Shown one piece after another: positions 21,809 through 30,471 of a DNA stretch of 64,000 nucleotides. The DNA is from Rubrivivax sp. (GTDB taxonomy: Bacteria; Pseudomonadota; Gammaproteobacteria; Burkholderiales; Burkholderiaceae_C). Every line of letters starts with the position of its first letter. Position 1 is the stretch's first letter. A program made the position numbers and the translations under genes. The notes beneath the pieces are model-generated. The model did no database searches, had not been told where the DNA came from, and was given only the letters and a program-made list of their open reading frames with translations. The stretch is from assembly GCA_027491255.1 (NCBI GenBank), contig JAIXWM010000109.1, positions 1-64,000 of the forward strand, given 5' to 3'.

Positions 21809-22744
21809 ATGAGCACCGAGATCTGGCTCGACACCGACCCCGGCTTCGACGACTGGATGGCCTGGGCCTTGCTGCAGGCCGAGCCCGGGCTCAAGCTCGT
21901 GGGGGTCAGCGTGGTCGCCGGCAACGCGCCCTTGCGCCAGACACTGGCGAACGCGCTGCGCATCCGGGCGCTGCACGGCTGGACGGTGCCGGTGCATGCG
22001 GGCTGCGAGCGCCCGCTCGTGCAGGCCCCGGTGACGGCGCAGGACGTGCTCGGAGAGACGGCCATGGCCACCGCCGGCCGTGCGCTGCCGCTGACGCGGG
22101 CTCAACCCGTCGCCGCGCATGGGGTGCAGGCCTTGATCGATGCGGCCCGAGCCCGGCCCGGCCGCCTGACGCTGCTGGCCCTCGGGCCGCTGACCAATTT
22201 GGCGACGGCCTTCGACGCCGCGCCCGACCTGCCGGCGCTGCTGAAGGCCGTCGTGCTGATGGGCGGCTCCACCGACCGTGGCAACACCACGGCCGTGGCC
22301 GAGTTCAACATCCACGCCGACCCCGAGGCCGCGGCTCGCGTCTTCGGCGCCGGCGTGCCTGTGGTCATGTTCGGGCTGAACGTGTGCCGGCAGGTGCTGG
22401 TGGGCGACGAGCATGTGCGCGCGGTGCGCGCGCTCGGCACTGAGCGTGCGCTGTTGTTTGCCGATCACCTGGACGCCTATGTCGGCATCGCGCGTCGGCG
22501 TGGGGGCACGCACATGGCGGTCTACGACCCGACGCCGGTGGCCTGGCTGTCGCGCCCGGAGTTGTTCGCCCTGGAGCCCGCGCATGTGGACGTCGAACTC
22601 GAGGGCCGTCTGACCCGCGGCATGACGGTGTGCGAATTCCGCGTGCCGGCCCGCGCCCGCCCCAATACCCGCGTGGCCACGCAGGCCGACGGCCCCGAGG
22701 TGATGGCCTGGTCGTTGCGGGGCCTGGCTCGGGTGCTGTCCTGA
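21809..22744 (+). CDS. Inosine/uridine-preferring nucleoside hydrolase
   Basis: The protein has 311 residues. The calcium-binding signature DTDPGFDD (residues 8-15) is complete. The family motif [13 protein letters not shown] and the segment [25 protein letters not shown] complete the substrate and metal site. These enzymes cut the N-glycosidic bond of nucleosides to give a base and ribose. A clear ribosome site (TGGAGG, 11 nt before the ATG) is present. It follows the ABC operon on the same strand after 136 bp, so it may act on the imported substrate. That link is inference. Confidence 0.93.
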   Translation: MSTEIWLDTDPGFDDWMAWALLQAEPGLKLVGVSVVAGNAPLRQTLANALRIRALHGWTVPVHAGCERPLVQAPVTAQDVLGETAMATAGRALPLTRAQPVAAHGVQALIDAARARPGRLTLLALGPLTNLATAFDAAPDLPALLKAVVLMGGSTDRGNTTAVAEFNIHADPEAAARVFGAGVPVVMFGLNVCRQVLVGDEHVRAVRALGTERALLFADHLDAYVGIARRRGGTHMAVYDPTPVAWLSRPELFALEPAHVDVELEGRLTRGMTVCEFRVPARARPNTRVATQADGPEVMAWSLRGLARVLS

Positions 22745-22803
22745 GCGCGTCCGAGGCCACAGGGACCCCGCCACAGACGGTGCCCTCATGCGAAACTGGA
22801 CGC

Positions 22804-23607
22804 GTGACTGAAGAACTGAACCCCCCGCAGCCCTTGGCCACTGCTGCCGAGGACCTGCCAGACCCGGTGATGCAGGCCTTCGAGGAGGTGTGTGGCCGGC
22901 TTTCGGGGTTCGAGTATCAACTCGACGCCGAGGCCAGCGATGGTTACCTGACGGCTGTCGCGGCGAGCTGGCGGCGCATTCCGCTCGACGAAGTCTTGCC
23001 GAAGATGTGCGGCGACGCCTTCGAGCGCGTCTTCGCCGACCCGCAGGATGAGGCGCAGGCGCGCGCGGCGTTGCAGGGGCGACTCGACCAGATCCTCGAG
23101 GACCTTTCTCCCGACGCCCTGCTGGACGAGCCCGACACCCTGCGCCTGGCGCCGCTGATGGGCTTGTGGGACGACGCGGCCCGGCGCAAGGTGGTCGAAG
23201 AGGGCCATGCCGACGAGGCACAGGCGCAGCGCCTGCAGACGGGGGCCTTGTGGGCCGAGGGTTTCATGCGGGCTCTCGACGATTTCGCGGCGGACTGGCC
23301 CGAACCCTCGCGGCGCGACAAGCGCGCAGCCTGGTGCGTGGAGGCGGTGGAGTCGATCGCCATTCTCATGGTCGACCCCGCGAGCGAGGCCTTTCGGCTC
23401 CATGTGGGCAAGCACTGGAAAGGCGATCCACCGACGCGCGACGAGTTGATCGACGCCACCTTGATGGCTGTACAGGACCTGCGTGTCTGGTGGCTGGACC
23501 ATCCGCCGCCGCAGGCGCCCCGGCGCGTGGAGCGCGAACCCGGACGGAACGACCCCTGCCCCTGCGGCAGTGGCCGCAAGTTCAAGAAGTGCCATGGGGC
23601 GGCCTGA
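22804..23607 (+). CDS. UPF0149/YecA-family protein with C-terminal SEC-C motif
   Basis: From a GTG the protein has 267 residues. Residues 20-210 resemble the YecA/YgfB family ([23 protein letters not shown]). The end carries a zinc-binding SEC-C motif, [17 protein letters not shown], with the C-x-C and C-H ligands intact. SEC-C tails bind zinc and in SecA contact SecB and ribosomes. The role in this family is not settled. A longer frame from 22630 overlaps the nucleoside hydrolase and is unlikely. Confidence 0.85.
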   Translation: MTEELNPPQPLATAAEDLPDPVMQAFEEVCGRLSGFEYQLDAEASDGYLTAVAASWRRIPLDEVLPKMCGDAFERVFADPQDEAQARAALQGRLDQILEDLSPDALLDEPDTLRLAPLMGLWDDAARRKVVEEGHADEAQAQRLQTGALWAEGFMRALDDFAADWPEPSRRDKRAAWCVEAVESIAILMVDPASEAFRLHVGKHWKGDPPTRDELIDATLMAVQDLRVWWLDHPPPQAPRRVEREPGRNDPCPCGSGRKFKKCHGAA

Positions 23608-23670
23608 CGTGGCCGCTTCGGCCCGCGCGCAGGCTGCGGTGCTTTGAGCGAGGTTCCCGACGGAGGCTCC

Positions 23671-24924
23671 ATGAACGACATCTCCCCACAGGCGTTCCCC
23701 GACACCGACCCTGCGCCTGTGCTTGCCGGCCGGCACATCGTGCTCGGCCTGTCCGGCGGCATCGCCTGCTACAAGGCTGCCGATTTCGCGCGCGAACTGG
23801 TCAAGGCGGGTGCCTCCGTGCAGGTCGTGATGACCGAGGCGGCGCTGCAGTTCGTCACGCTGGTGACGATGCAGGCCCTCAGCGGCAGGCCGGTGTACAC
23901 CAGTCAGTGGGACGCGCGGCCGGCGGCCCACATGGCGCACATCGACCTCTCACGAGAGGCCGATGCCATCGTCGTCGCTCCCGCCAGTGCTGACTTCATC
24001 GCCCAACTGGCCCAGGGGCGGGCGGGCGAACTGCTCTCGCTGCTGTGCCTGGCGCGGCCGCGCAGTGGCGAGCGTGCCGTGCCCTTGCTGCTCGCCCCGG
24101 CGATGAACCGCGAGATGTGGTCGCACCCGGCCACGCAGCGCAACGTGGCGCAGGCCGTGAGCGACGGTGCCTTGTTGCTCGGCCCGGGGCATGGCGCCCA
24201 GGCTTGCGGCGAGACGGGCGACGGCCGGATGCTCGAAGCTGCGGAACTGCGCGACGCTGTCGTGGCCTTCTTCCAGCCCAAGGTGCTGGCCGGCCGGCGC
24301 GTGCTCGTCACGGCGGGGCCGACCTTCGAGGCGCTGGATCCCGTGCGCGGCATCACCAACCTCTCCAGCGGCAAGATGGGCTTTGCGATCGCCCGCGCCG
24401 CCGCCGAGGCCGGCGCTGAGGTCACGCTCGTCGCCGGCCCGGTGCACCTGCCGACCCCGGCCGGGGTGCAGCGCATCGACGTGCGCAGCGCGCTGCAGAT
24501 GCACGACGCGGTGCTGCCGTTGGCTTGCGCGCACGGCATCTTCGTGGCCACCGCTGCGGTGGCCGACTGGCGGCCGGTCGCGGCCGCCGAGCAGAAGATC
24601 AAGAAGGACGGCAGCGGCCGCGTGCCGTCCTTCGACATGACCGAGAACCCCGACATCCTGGCCGCGGTGGCCCGGCTGCCGCCGGCGCAGCGACCCTACT
24701 GCGTGGGCTTTGCCGCCGAGAGCCACGACGTGCTGCGCCACGCGCGCGAGAAGCGCATCCGCAAGGGGGTCCCGCTGATCGTGGCCAACCACGGCCCCGC
24801 CACCTTCGGCCGTGACGACAACGCGCTCGTGCTGGTGGACGCCCGCGGCGAGCTCGAGTTGCCGCGTGCCGACAAGCTGAGCCTTGCGCGCGCGCTGGTG
24901 GCGCAGATCGCGCAGCGGCTGTGA
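23671..24924 (+). CDS. coaBC: Bifunctional phosphopantothenoylcysteine decarboxylase/phosphopantothenate-cysteine ligase
   Basis: The protein has 417 residues. The CoaC part has [19 protein letters not shown], the active-site His90 in AHMAHIDLS, and [10 protein letters not shown] CoaC-type Cys lies in [11 protein letters not shown]. The CoaB part starts near residue 205 ([22 protein letters not shown]), with the KIKK(D/S) loop at EQKIKKDG. It makes 4'-phosphopantetheine on the way to coenzyme A. I chose the ATG at 23671 because CGGAGG sits just before it. A TTG at 23644 is less likely. dut follows after 28 bp, as in many proteobacteria. Confidence 0.95.
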   Translation: MNDISPQAFPDTDPAPVLAGRHIVLGLSGGIACYKAADFARELVKAGASVQVVMTEAALQFVTLVTMQALSGRPVYTSQWDARPAAHMAHIDLSREADAIVVAPASADFIAQLAQGRAGELLSLLCLARPRSGERAVPLLLAPAMNREMWSHPATQRNVAQAVSDGALLLGPGHGAQACGETGDGRMLEAAELRDAVVAFFQPKVLAGRRVLVTAGPTFEALDPVRGITNLSSGKMGFAIARAAAEAGAEVTLVAGPVHLPTPAGVQRIDVRSALQMHDAVLPLACAHGIFVATAAVADWRPVAAAEQKIKKDGSGRVPSFDMTENPDILAAVARLPPAQRPYCVGFAAESHDVLRHAREKRIRKGVPLIVANHGPATFGRDDNALVLVDARGELELPRADKLSLARALVAQIAQRL

Positions 24925-24952
24925 ATCCCATCCGACCCTGCAAGGCCTGAAG

Positions 24953-25402
24953 ATGACCACGATTGACGTCAAGGTGCTGGACGAGCGTGTCGCCGGACAT
25001 CTGCCGCAGTACGCCACGCCCGGCAGCGCCGGTCTGGACTTGCGTGCCTGCATCGATGTGCCGCTGCTGGTCGAACCTGGCCAGGCGATGCTCATTCCCA
25101 CGGGGCTGGCCATCCACATCGGTGATCCTGGCCTCGCGGCGGTGCTGCTGCCGCGCTCGGGGCTCGGGCACAAGCACGGGCTCGTGCTCGGCAACCTCGT
25201 CGGCCTGATCGACAGCGACTACCAGGGCCCGCTGATGGTCAGCTGCTGGAACCGCGGCAGCCAGGCCTACACGGTGCAGCCGCTGGAGCGCGTCGCCCAG
25301 ATGGTGATCGTGCCCGTGGTGCAGGCCGCCTTCAGGCGGGTCGACGAGTTCGGCGCATCGGCGCGGGGCGAGGGCGGCTTCGGCTCGACCGGCAAGGGGT
25401 GA
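24953..25402 (+). CDS. dut: dUTP pyrophosphatase
   Basis: The protein has 149 residues. The five trimeric dUTPase motifs are visible: [36 protein letters not shown] and the C-terminal arm [10 protein letters not shown]. It hydrolyses dUTP to dUMP, keeping uracil out of DNA and supplying dTMP synthesis. It follows coaBC closely on the same strand. Confidence 0.96.
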   Translation: MTTIDVKVLDERVAGHLPQYATPGSAGLDLRACIDVPLLVEPGQAMLIPTGLAIHIGDPGLAAVLLPRSGLGHKHGLVLGNLVGLIDSDYQGPLMVSCWNRGSQAYTVQPLERVAQMVIVPVVQAAFRRVDEFGASARGEGGFGSTGKG

Positions 25403-25458
25403 GACTGTCTCTGCGCAGGCCGGGGCAGCGTCGCCGACTGCGCCCCGCAGCGGCAGGA

Positions 25459-25980
25459 TCAGTGCAGCGGCGAGTCCGGCGGGGCGATGTCGAGCACCGA
25501 GACGAGGTCGCTGCCCACGCTGCCGGCGGCGACCTCCTCGGGTGTGGCCTCGCGCACGTCGTGTAGGGTCAGCGCCAGCCGCAGGGCCATCCCGGCCAGC
25601 GGGTGGTTGCCGTCGAGGACGACGTGCGAGGGATAGACCTCGGTGACGGTATAGATGCTGTCGGCGGGCATGTCGGGGGTGGCGCTGCCCGGTGGCAGGC
25701 CCTCGAAACGCATGCCCGGCTCGACGCCGTCGGGAAAGAGCCGGCGGTCTTCGAAGCACACGAGTTGCGAGTCGTATTCGCCGAAGGCATGTTCCGGCTC
25801 CAGGTGGAGGTGGGTCTCGAAGCCGGCCTCCTGGCCTTCGAGCGCCTCCTCGACCTTGGGCAGCAGGTCCTCGCCGCCGAAATAGAACTCGGTGGGCTCC
25901 TCCAGCGCGTCAAGGCGATGGTTCTGGCCGTCGCTCAGGATCCAGGTCAGCGTGACCACGCAGGGCTTGGTGATGATCAT
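25459..25980 (-). CDS. FKBP-type (SlyD-like) peptidyl-prolyl isomerase
   Basis: The protein has 173 residues from the ATG at 25980. The FKBP fold opens CVVTLTWILSDGQNHRLDAL, with FYFGGEDLLPKVEEALEGQEAG. An insert-in-flap type region (HAFGEYDSQLVCFEDRRLF) is like SlyD. The histidine-rich metal tail of E. coli SlyD is missing. It should catalyse proline isomerisation or act as a chaperone in the cytoplasm. It is divergent from the ribosomal oxygenase gene with 31 bp between the two starts. Confidence 0.85.
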   Translation of the reverse strand: MIITKPCVVTLTWILSDGQNHRLDALEEPTEFYFGGEDLLPKVEEALEGQEAGFETHLHLEPEHAFGEYDSQLVCFEDRRLFPDGVEPGMRFEGLPPGSATPDMPADSIYTVTEVYPSHVVLDGNHPLAGMALRLALTLHDVREATPEEVAAGSVGSDLVSVLDIAPPDSPLH

Positions 25981-26011
25981 GCAGGGATGATCGCACAGGC
26001 CACAATCGCGC

Positions 26012-27148
26012 ATGGATGTTGATGCACCGACGGCGCTGCTCGGCGGTCTCTCGCCCACGCGCTTCATGCGCGGGTACTGGCAGAGACGACCGCTGCTCGT
26101 GCGCCAGGCCTGGCCTGCGGTCCAGCCGCCGCTGCGCCGAGCCGGTCTGTTCGCGCTGGCTGCGAGCGAAGACGTGGAGTCGCGCCTGGTGGCGCGGCAG
26201 GGCGACGCGTGGACGCTTCGGCGAGGGCCGCTGCCGCGCCGCGCGCTGCCGCCGCTGCGCGAGCTCGGCTGGACGCTGCTGGTCCAGGGGCTGGACCTGC
26301 ACGTGCCCGCGGCCCGGGCCATGCTCGAACGTTTCCGTTTCGTCCCGGACGCCCGCCTGGACGACCTGATGCTGTCCTATGCCACCGATCAGGGCGGTGT
26401 CGGTCCGCACCTGGATTCCTATGACGTCTTCCTGCTGCAGGTACACGGGCGACGCCGCTGGCGTATCGCGCGTCCCGGGGACGGTACGCTGGTCGAGGGA
26501 TTGCCGCTGAAGATCCTGAGCCATTTCGAGCCCGAGGCCGAGTGGGTGCTCGAGCCCGGCGACATGCTCTACCTGCCGCCCCGGTGGGCGCACGACGGTG
26601 TCGCCGAAGGCGAGTGCATGACCTGTTCGATAGGCTTTCGTGCGCCCGCGGGCCCGGAACTGGCCGCCGACCTGCTGGGTCGCCTGTCGCAGGCAGAAGC
26701 CCGCGATTCAGTCCGTCTGTACCGCGATCCGTCGCAGGCGGCCACGCAGACGCCTGCCCGTGTGCCGCCCTCGCTGCAGGCGTATGCCCAGCGCGAGGTC
26801 GAACGGGCTTTGCGTGCGCGTCGTGTGCTGGACGTGGCGCTCGGTGAGTCGCTGACGGAGCCCAAGGCAAACGTCTGGTTCGAGCCGATGCAGCGTCCGT
26901 CCACAGCGCGGTGCGGCGTTCGGCTCGATGCACGCTCGCGCATGATGTACGACGATGAGCACCTCTACCTGAATGGAGAGTCCTTCCGTGCGTCCGGCCG
27001 CGACCGGCGGCTGATGTGCAAACTGGCCGACAGGCGGTCGCTGAGCATGGCAGACATGAGCCTGCTCAGCGCCGGTGCAGCGGACGTGGTCAATGATTGG
27101 ATCGAATCGGGATGGATGAGTCCGCAATTCGGTGACGATCTTGACTAG
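26012..27148 (+). CDS. JmjC/cupin ribosomal oxygenase (YcfD/RoxA type)
   Basis: The protein has 378 residues. The iron ligands can be placed at His133 and Asp135 (GPHLDSYDVFLLQ) and His194 (LPPRWAHDGVAEG). The C-terminal winged-helix part is about 280-378, as in YcfD. YcfD hydroxylates an arginine of ribosomal protein uL16 using 2-oxoglutarate, iron and oxygen. The opening FMRGYWQRRPLLVRQAWP is typical of this subfamily. The substrate here is inferred from family. Confidence 0.88.
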   Translation: MDVDAPTALLGGLSPTRFMRGYWQRRPLLVRQAWPAVQPPLRRAGLFALAASEDVESRLVARQGDAWTLRRGPLPRRALPPLRELGWTLLVQGLDLHVPAARAMLERFRFVPDARLDDLMLSYATDQGGVGPHLDSYDVFLLQVHGRRRWRIARPGDGTLVEGLPLKILSHFEPEAEWVLEPGDMLYLPPRWAHDGVAEGECMTCSIGFRAPAGPELAADLLGRLSQAEARDSVRLYRDPSQAATQTPARVPPSLQAYAQREVERALRARRVLDVALGESLTEPKANVWFEPMQRPSTARCGVRLDARSRMMYDDEHLYLNGESFRASGRDRRLMCKLADRRSLSMADMSLLSAGAADVVNDWIESGWMSPQFGDDLD

Positions 27149-27173
27149 GGTATTTCCTAGGAGGTTCTATAAT
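27141..27173 (+). promoter_or_regulatory. Promoter with long spacer and internal dyad
   Basis: TTGACT at 27141-27146 and a perfect TATAAT at 27168-27173 are 21 bp apart, more than the usual 16-18. A CTAGG/CCTAG dyad (27145-27149 and 27156-27160) sits in the spacer. The promoter overlaps the end of the oxygenase gene and would give a leader of about 105 nt for the lipoprotein gene. MerR-type regulators act at promoters with 19-20 bp spacers and a dyad in the spacer. Whether that applies here is open. Confidence 0.5.
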
Positions 27174-27284
27174 CACGGGCTGACGCCGGGAATCCACCCG
27201 CAGTCATCGCAAGGCCAGCCCAGACCGGATTGGGGCTTTGCGAGAATGGAACCCCATTACCCTTCCAAAGACCGAGGACACAAG

Positions 27285-27473
27285 ATGAAGAAGTCGCTTC
27301 TGCTCGCATCACTGGTGGCTGCCGTTTCGCTGGCTGCTTGCGGCAAGAAGGAGCAGCCTGCCCCGGCCCCCGCGCCCGCTGCTGCCCCCGCGCCCGCGCC
27401 CGCGCCTGCCGCTGCCCCCTCCGACGCTGCTGCTTCCGGCGCCGCGCCTGCTGCCGCTCCCGCATCGAAGTGA
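27285..27473 (+). CDS. Small Ala/Pro-rich lipoprotein
   Basis: The protein has only 62 residues. It has a lipoprotein signal, KKSLLLASLVAAVSLAAC, with Cys19 as the lipidated residue. The rest is GKKEQ followed by about 37 residues of nearly pure Ala and Pro with a few Ser. Such a tail should be extended and could span toward peptidoglycan. I do not recognise a named family. It has its own promoter and terminator, so it is a single-gene unit. The start is supported by its position 12 nt after CCGAGGAC. Confidence 0.8.
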   Translation: MKKSLLLASLVAAVSLAACGKKEQPAPAPAPAAAPAPAPAPAAAPSDAAASGAAPAAAPASK

Positions 27474-27489
27474 TCGCTTGAGCCTCGAG

Positions 27490-27515
27490 AAAAAGCCGCC
27501 CTCGGGCGGCTTTTT
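27490..27515. terminator. Bidirectional intrinsic terminator
   Basis: AAAAAGCCGCCC pairs with GGGCGGCTTTTT, with A- and T-runs on both sides. It can stop the lipoprotein transcript on the plus strand and the bamC transcript coming from the other side. Confidence 0.88.
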
Positions 27516-27599
27516 CGTCTGGGCACCTTGGGATCTCGGCCCATCAAGGCCGCATCGCGGCGGCCGGGCGACTCAAGCCATGGGCGCTTGCCCAAGGAC

Positions 27600-28748
27600 T
27601 TATCGCAGGTCGGTGGCGATCAGGCCCAGAATTCGGGTCGCAGTAGCCCCGGACTCTGCGATGCCTTGCGCATTCTGCAAAGACACGGTCACGGTTGTGC
27701 CCTCGGCCTTGATCTGCACGCGGTAGCGTTCGATCTTCGGTTCCGCATTGCGCCCGCGCAGGCGGTCGAGCAGGGTCGGATCTTCTCTGATGGCCGTGCG
27801 GGCCGGATCGATGTAGCGGACGAAGAACAGGCCTGCGCCGCGGTCGCGGTCCTCGACCGTGAATCCGCTGCGGTCCAGCGCCAGGCCGACGCGCCGCCAG
27901 GCCCGGTCGAACCCTTCTTCCAATTGCAGAGTCGTCGCACCCGACAAGGCGACCACGCGTGCCGCGGGGGGGCTGTCGGGCGTCTGGGCCACAGCCTGGC
28001 GGGCACTCTGCTCGGAGGCGCCCAGCTTGATCATCAACCGGGTCAGGAACTCGGCTTCGAGTTGCGGGTCCGAAGCCCGGGCCTGCCAGGCGGTACGCTC
28101 CTGCGTCGCGCTGGTGTAGACCTCTTCAAGCCCGCGATGCGAGATGAAGATCTCGGTGCCGCCGCCAGACGTGCGTTCGAGCCGGGTGCGGAAGCGGTCG
28201 CGCTCGCCAGTGGAGTACAGGTTTTCGAAGACCCGCCCCAGGGTTCTGCGGATCACGTCATCCGGCAGCTTCGCCCGGTTCTCGGCCCACGCGGTTTCCA
28301 TCACCCCCGCCTGCGCGTTCTCCACGTCCAAGGTGAAGCCCGAGCCCAGCCAGAAGGCCTTGACCTGCTCCCAGAGTTGCTCCGGGCTGCGGGACGTGAC
28401 GAGCCAGCGCTGCTGCCCCTGGCGTTCGATGCGGAAATCGCCCAAGGCGGTCAGGGCCACCGCGGCCGCGCCTCCCGGCGGGCTGGCCGCGGTGGCGCCT
28501 GTCTGACTGCTCGCACTCACGGTGCCCGAGGCCAGCGGCTGGAACCGGCCGTCGCGGTTGAGCTGTGTGAGGTCGGGCGGTACGTCCAGGTTGGCGGTCT
28601 TGACCGCCTCGCTGCGGTAGTCGATCCTGCGCTCTTCGGTGATTTGCTGGACCGCCGTGCAGCCGCTCGCCAGCCAGGCGACGATGCACACGGCGGCAAG
28701 CGCCGGGGTGCGAGAGCTGGGGCCATGACTGAAAGCGTAGCGGCTCAC
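27600..28748 (-). CDS. bamC: Outer membrane assembly lipoprotein BamC
   Basis: From a GTG at 28748 the protein has 382 residues. The lipoprotein signal reads ALAAVCIVAWLASGC. After it comes the conserved unstructured BamD-binding region (ERRIDYRSEAVKTANLDVPPDL). Two helix-grip domains follow, the second ending IAESGATATRILGLIATDLR. BamC is part of the complex that folds beta-barrel proteins into the outer membrane. A longer ATG start at 28829 would put 27 extra residues before the signal and is unlikely. It follows dapA on the same strand, as in E. coli. Confidence 0.93.
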   Translation of the reverse strand: MSRYAFSHGPSSRTPALAAVCIVAWLASGCTAVQQITEERRIDYRSEAVKTANLDVPPDLTQLNRDGRFQPLASGTVSASSQTGATAASPPGGAAAVALTALGDFRIERQGQQRWLVTSRSPEQLWEQVKAFWLGSGFTLDVENAQAGVMETAWAENRAKLPDDVIRRTLGRVFENLYSTGERDRFRTRLERTSGGGTEIFISHRGLEEVYTSATQERTAWQARASDPQLEAEFLTRLMIKLGASEQSARQAVAQTPDSPPAARVVALSGATTLQLEEGFDRAWRRVGLALDRSGFTVEDRDRGAGLFFVRYIDPARTAIREDPTLLDRLRGRNAEPKIERYRVQIKAEGTTVTVSLQNAQGIAESGATATRILGLIATDLR

Positions 28749-28806
28749 TGGACCACCTTTTCCGAGGCGCGCTGAGGCGGGAGCGGCAGGGGGAAAACCG
28801 CAGCGA

Positions 28807-29691
28807 TCATGCCAGCAGCCCGCTTTCACGCAGGGCCGAGCTCACGCAAGCCTGCCCCGCCGCCGTGAGTTCGGTCAGCGGCAGTCGCACGGTCGGTCTG
28901 CAGCGGCCCAGTTGGGCCAGCGCCCACTTGGCGGGGGCCGGGCTGGGCTCGCAGAAAAGCTGGCGGTGCAGGGGCAGCAACTGCAGATGCAAGGCCCTGG
29001 CGCGCTGGACGTCCCCGGCGATCGCGGCCATGCACATCTCGTGCATCTGCCGCGGCGCGACGTTGGCGGTGACGCTGACGTTGCCGTGGCCACCGAGCAG
29101 CATCAGGGCGACGGCCGTGCCGTCGTCGCCGGAGTAGATGGAGAAACCGGGCGGCGCGTGCTTGATCAGCCAGGCCGCGCGCTCGATGTTGCCCGTGGCT
29201 TCCTTGATGCCGACGATGCCGGGCACCTGTGCCAAACGGATGGCGGTGTCGTGCTGCAGGTCGGCCACGGTCCGCCCGGGGACGTTGTACAGCACCACCG
29301 GCAGGTCCACCGCCTCGGCCACGGCTCGGAAGTGGCGGTACAGGCCCTCCTGCGAGGGCTTGTTGTAGTAGGGAACCACCTGGAGCGTGCAGTCGGCTCC
29401 CACGCGACTTGCGTAGCGGGTGAGTTCGATGGCCTCGGCGGTGGAGTTGGCTCCGGCGCCGGCCATGATGGGCACGCGTCCCCGGGCGTGTTCCACGCAC
29501 ACGCGGATGATCTCGCAGTGCTCCTCCACCGTGACGGTGGGTGACTCTCCGGTCGTGCCGACGACTCCGATGCAGTCGGTGCCTTCGGCAATGTGCCAGT
29601 CGATCAGGCCGCGCAGGCCGTCGTAGTCGACGCTGCCGTCCTCGTGCATGGGCGTGACGAGCGCCACGATGCTGCCAACGATGGGTTTCAT
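28807..29691 (-). CDS. dapA: 4-hydroxy-tetrahydrodipicolinate synthase
   Basis: The protein has 294 residues. It condenses pyruvate and aspartate semialdehyde, the first committed step to lysine and meso-diaminopimelate. The Schiff-base Lys163 lies in [11 protein letters not shown]. Tyr135 is in [10 protein letters not shown], and GTTGESPTV (about 45-53) holds the pyruvate-binding threonines. The longer frame up to 29829 lacks family-like residues. It sits between a methyltransferase gene and bamC on the minus strand. Confidence 0.97.
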   Translation of the reverse strand: MKPIVGSIVALVTPMHEDGSVDYDGLRGLIDWHIAEGTDCIGVVGTTGESPTVTVEEHCEIIRVCVEHARGRVPIMAGAGANSTAEAIELTRYASRVGADCTLQVVPYYNKPSQEGLYRHFRAVAEAVDLPVVLYNVPGRTVADLQHDTAIRLAQVPGIVGIKEATGNIERAAWLIKHAPPGFSIYSGDDGTAVALMLLGGHGNVSVTANVAPRQMHEMCMAAIAGDVQRARALHLQLLPLHRQLFCEPSPAPAKWALAQLGRCRPTVRLPLTELTAAGQACVSSALRESGLLA

Positions 29692-29743
29692 GCGGGAATC
29701 CCTGCGGTGAACCCGCAAGTGTAGCGGGCGGGTCCGGGGCGGG

Positions 29744-30331
29744 TCAGGGGCAGCGGCGATCGCCCGGCTGCGCTGCGGGTACGGCTGCGGGGCCGAGCAG
29801 GGGCAGGGCATCGATCCTCGCCGGGTCACCGCGCCAGGCGCACAGCCGCTGGACGCGGCGCCGGGGGGGCTCCAGCAGGCCGTCCTCGTAGGCCAGCACG
29901 TGCAGCCCTGTGGCGGCGCGAAGCAACTCGCCGGGTTCGAGCAGAAACTCCGGCCGTGCCGGACGGCCCAGGGCTTCCTGGCCGCGAGCGAAGGTCTCGT
30001 AGACCAGCACCCCGCCGGGGCCGACGCTGGCGACGATGCGCGGCAGCAGCGGCCGCCACAGGTAGTTCGTGACGATCACGGCGTCGAAAAGCCGGCCCTC
30101 GAGCGGCCAGGGGCCGGTCTCGATGTCGGCAACGATGATCTCGGCGCATGCTCGCAGAGGCCCGGTGGCTGCGGCGTCGCGATCGACCCCCGTGACGCGG
30201 GCCCCCCGTTCGGCGAGCCAGCGCACGTGCCTTCCGCTGCCGCAGGCCAGGTCGAGAACCCGGCTGCCCGCCGGCAGCGATTCCGCCCAGCGAGTCACCC
30301 AGTCGGAGGGGGCCAGGAGCACGGGGGGCAT
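29744..30331 (-). CDS. Class I SAM-dependent methyltransferase
   Basis: The protein has 195 residues from the ATG at 30331. SAM motif I is [19 protein letters not shown] near residue 29, followed by VTGVDRDA (motif II) and [10 protein letters not shown]. The substrate is unknown. The fold resembles TehB-like small-molecule methyltransferases. The start lies 8 bp after the stop of a 43-residue gene, with TGGAG partly overlapping, so translation is coupled. Confidence 0.85.
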   Translation of the reverse strand: MPPVLLAPSDWVTRWAESLPAGSRVLDLACGSGRHVRWLAERGARVTGVDRDAAATGPLRACAEIIVADIETGPWPLEGRLFDAVIVTNYLWRPLLPRIVASVGPGGVLVYETFARGQEALGRPARPEFLLEPGELLRAATGLHVLAYEDGLLEPPRRRVQRLCAWRGDPARIDALPLLGPAAVPAAQPGDRRCP

Positions 30332-30339
30332 CTCCAGGC

Positions 30340-30471
30340 TCAGAAGCAGCCCCAGACCCGGTTGGCCAGTTCGACGGCCAGATGCGGGTCGAGGTAGGCG
30401 AGGAAGACCCCGGCCAGGGTCAGGCCAGCCGCTGCGAGCCCGATGCCGCGTCGCAGGCGGATGCCGTTCAT
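30340..30471 (-). CDS. 43-residue single-helix membrane protein
   Basis: The gene begins at ATG 30469-30471, overlapping the stop of the MFS gene as ATGA, and ends 8 bp before the methyltransferase. The product opens MNGIRLRRG, then has a hydrophobic stretch of about 18 residues (IGLAAAGLTLAGVFLAYL), and ends HLAVELANRVWGCF. The positive N-terminus suggests the N-in orientation. I do not recognise the family. The tight coupling on both sides supports a real gene. The same frame is open far upstream, but only as a shadow of the MFS gene. Confidence 0.65.
   Translation of the reverse strand: MNGIRLRRGIGLAAAGLTLAGVFLAYLDPHLAVELANRVWGCF

Noticed and set aside
25403-25458. Possible terminator between dut and the FKBP gene
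   Set aside because: A GC-rich stem with a 2-nt bulge can be drawn, but there is no T-run.
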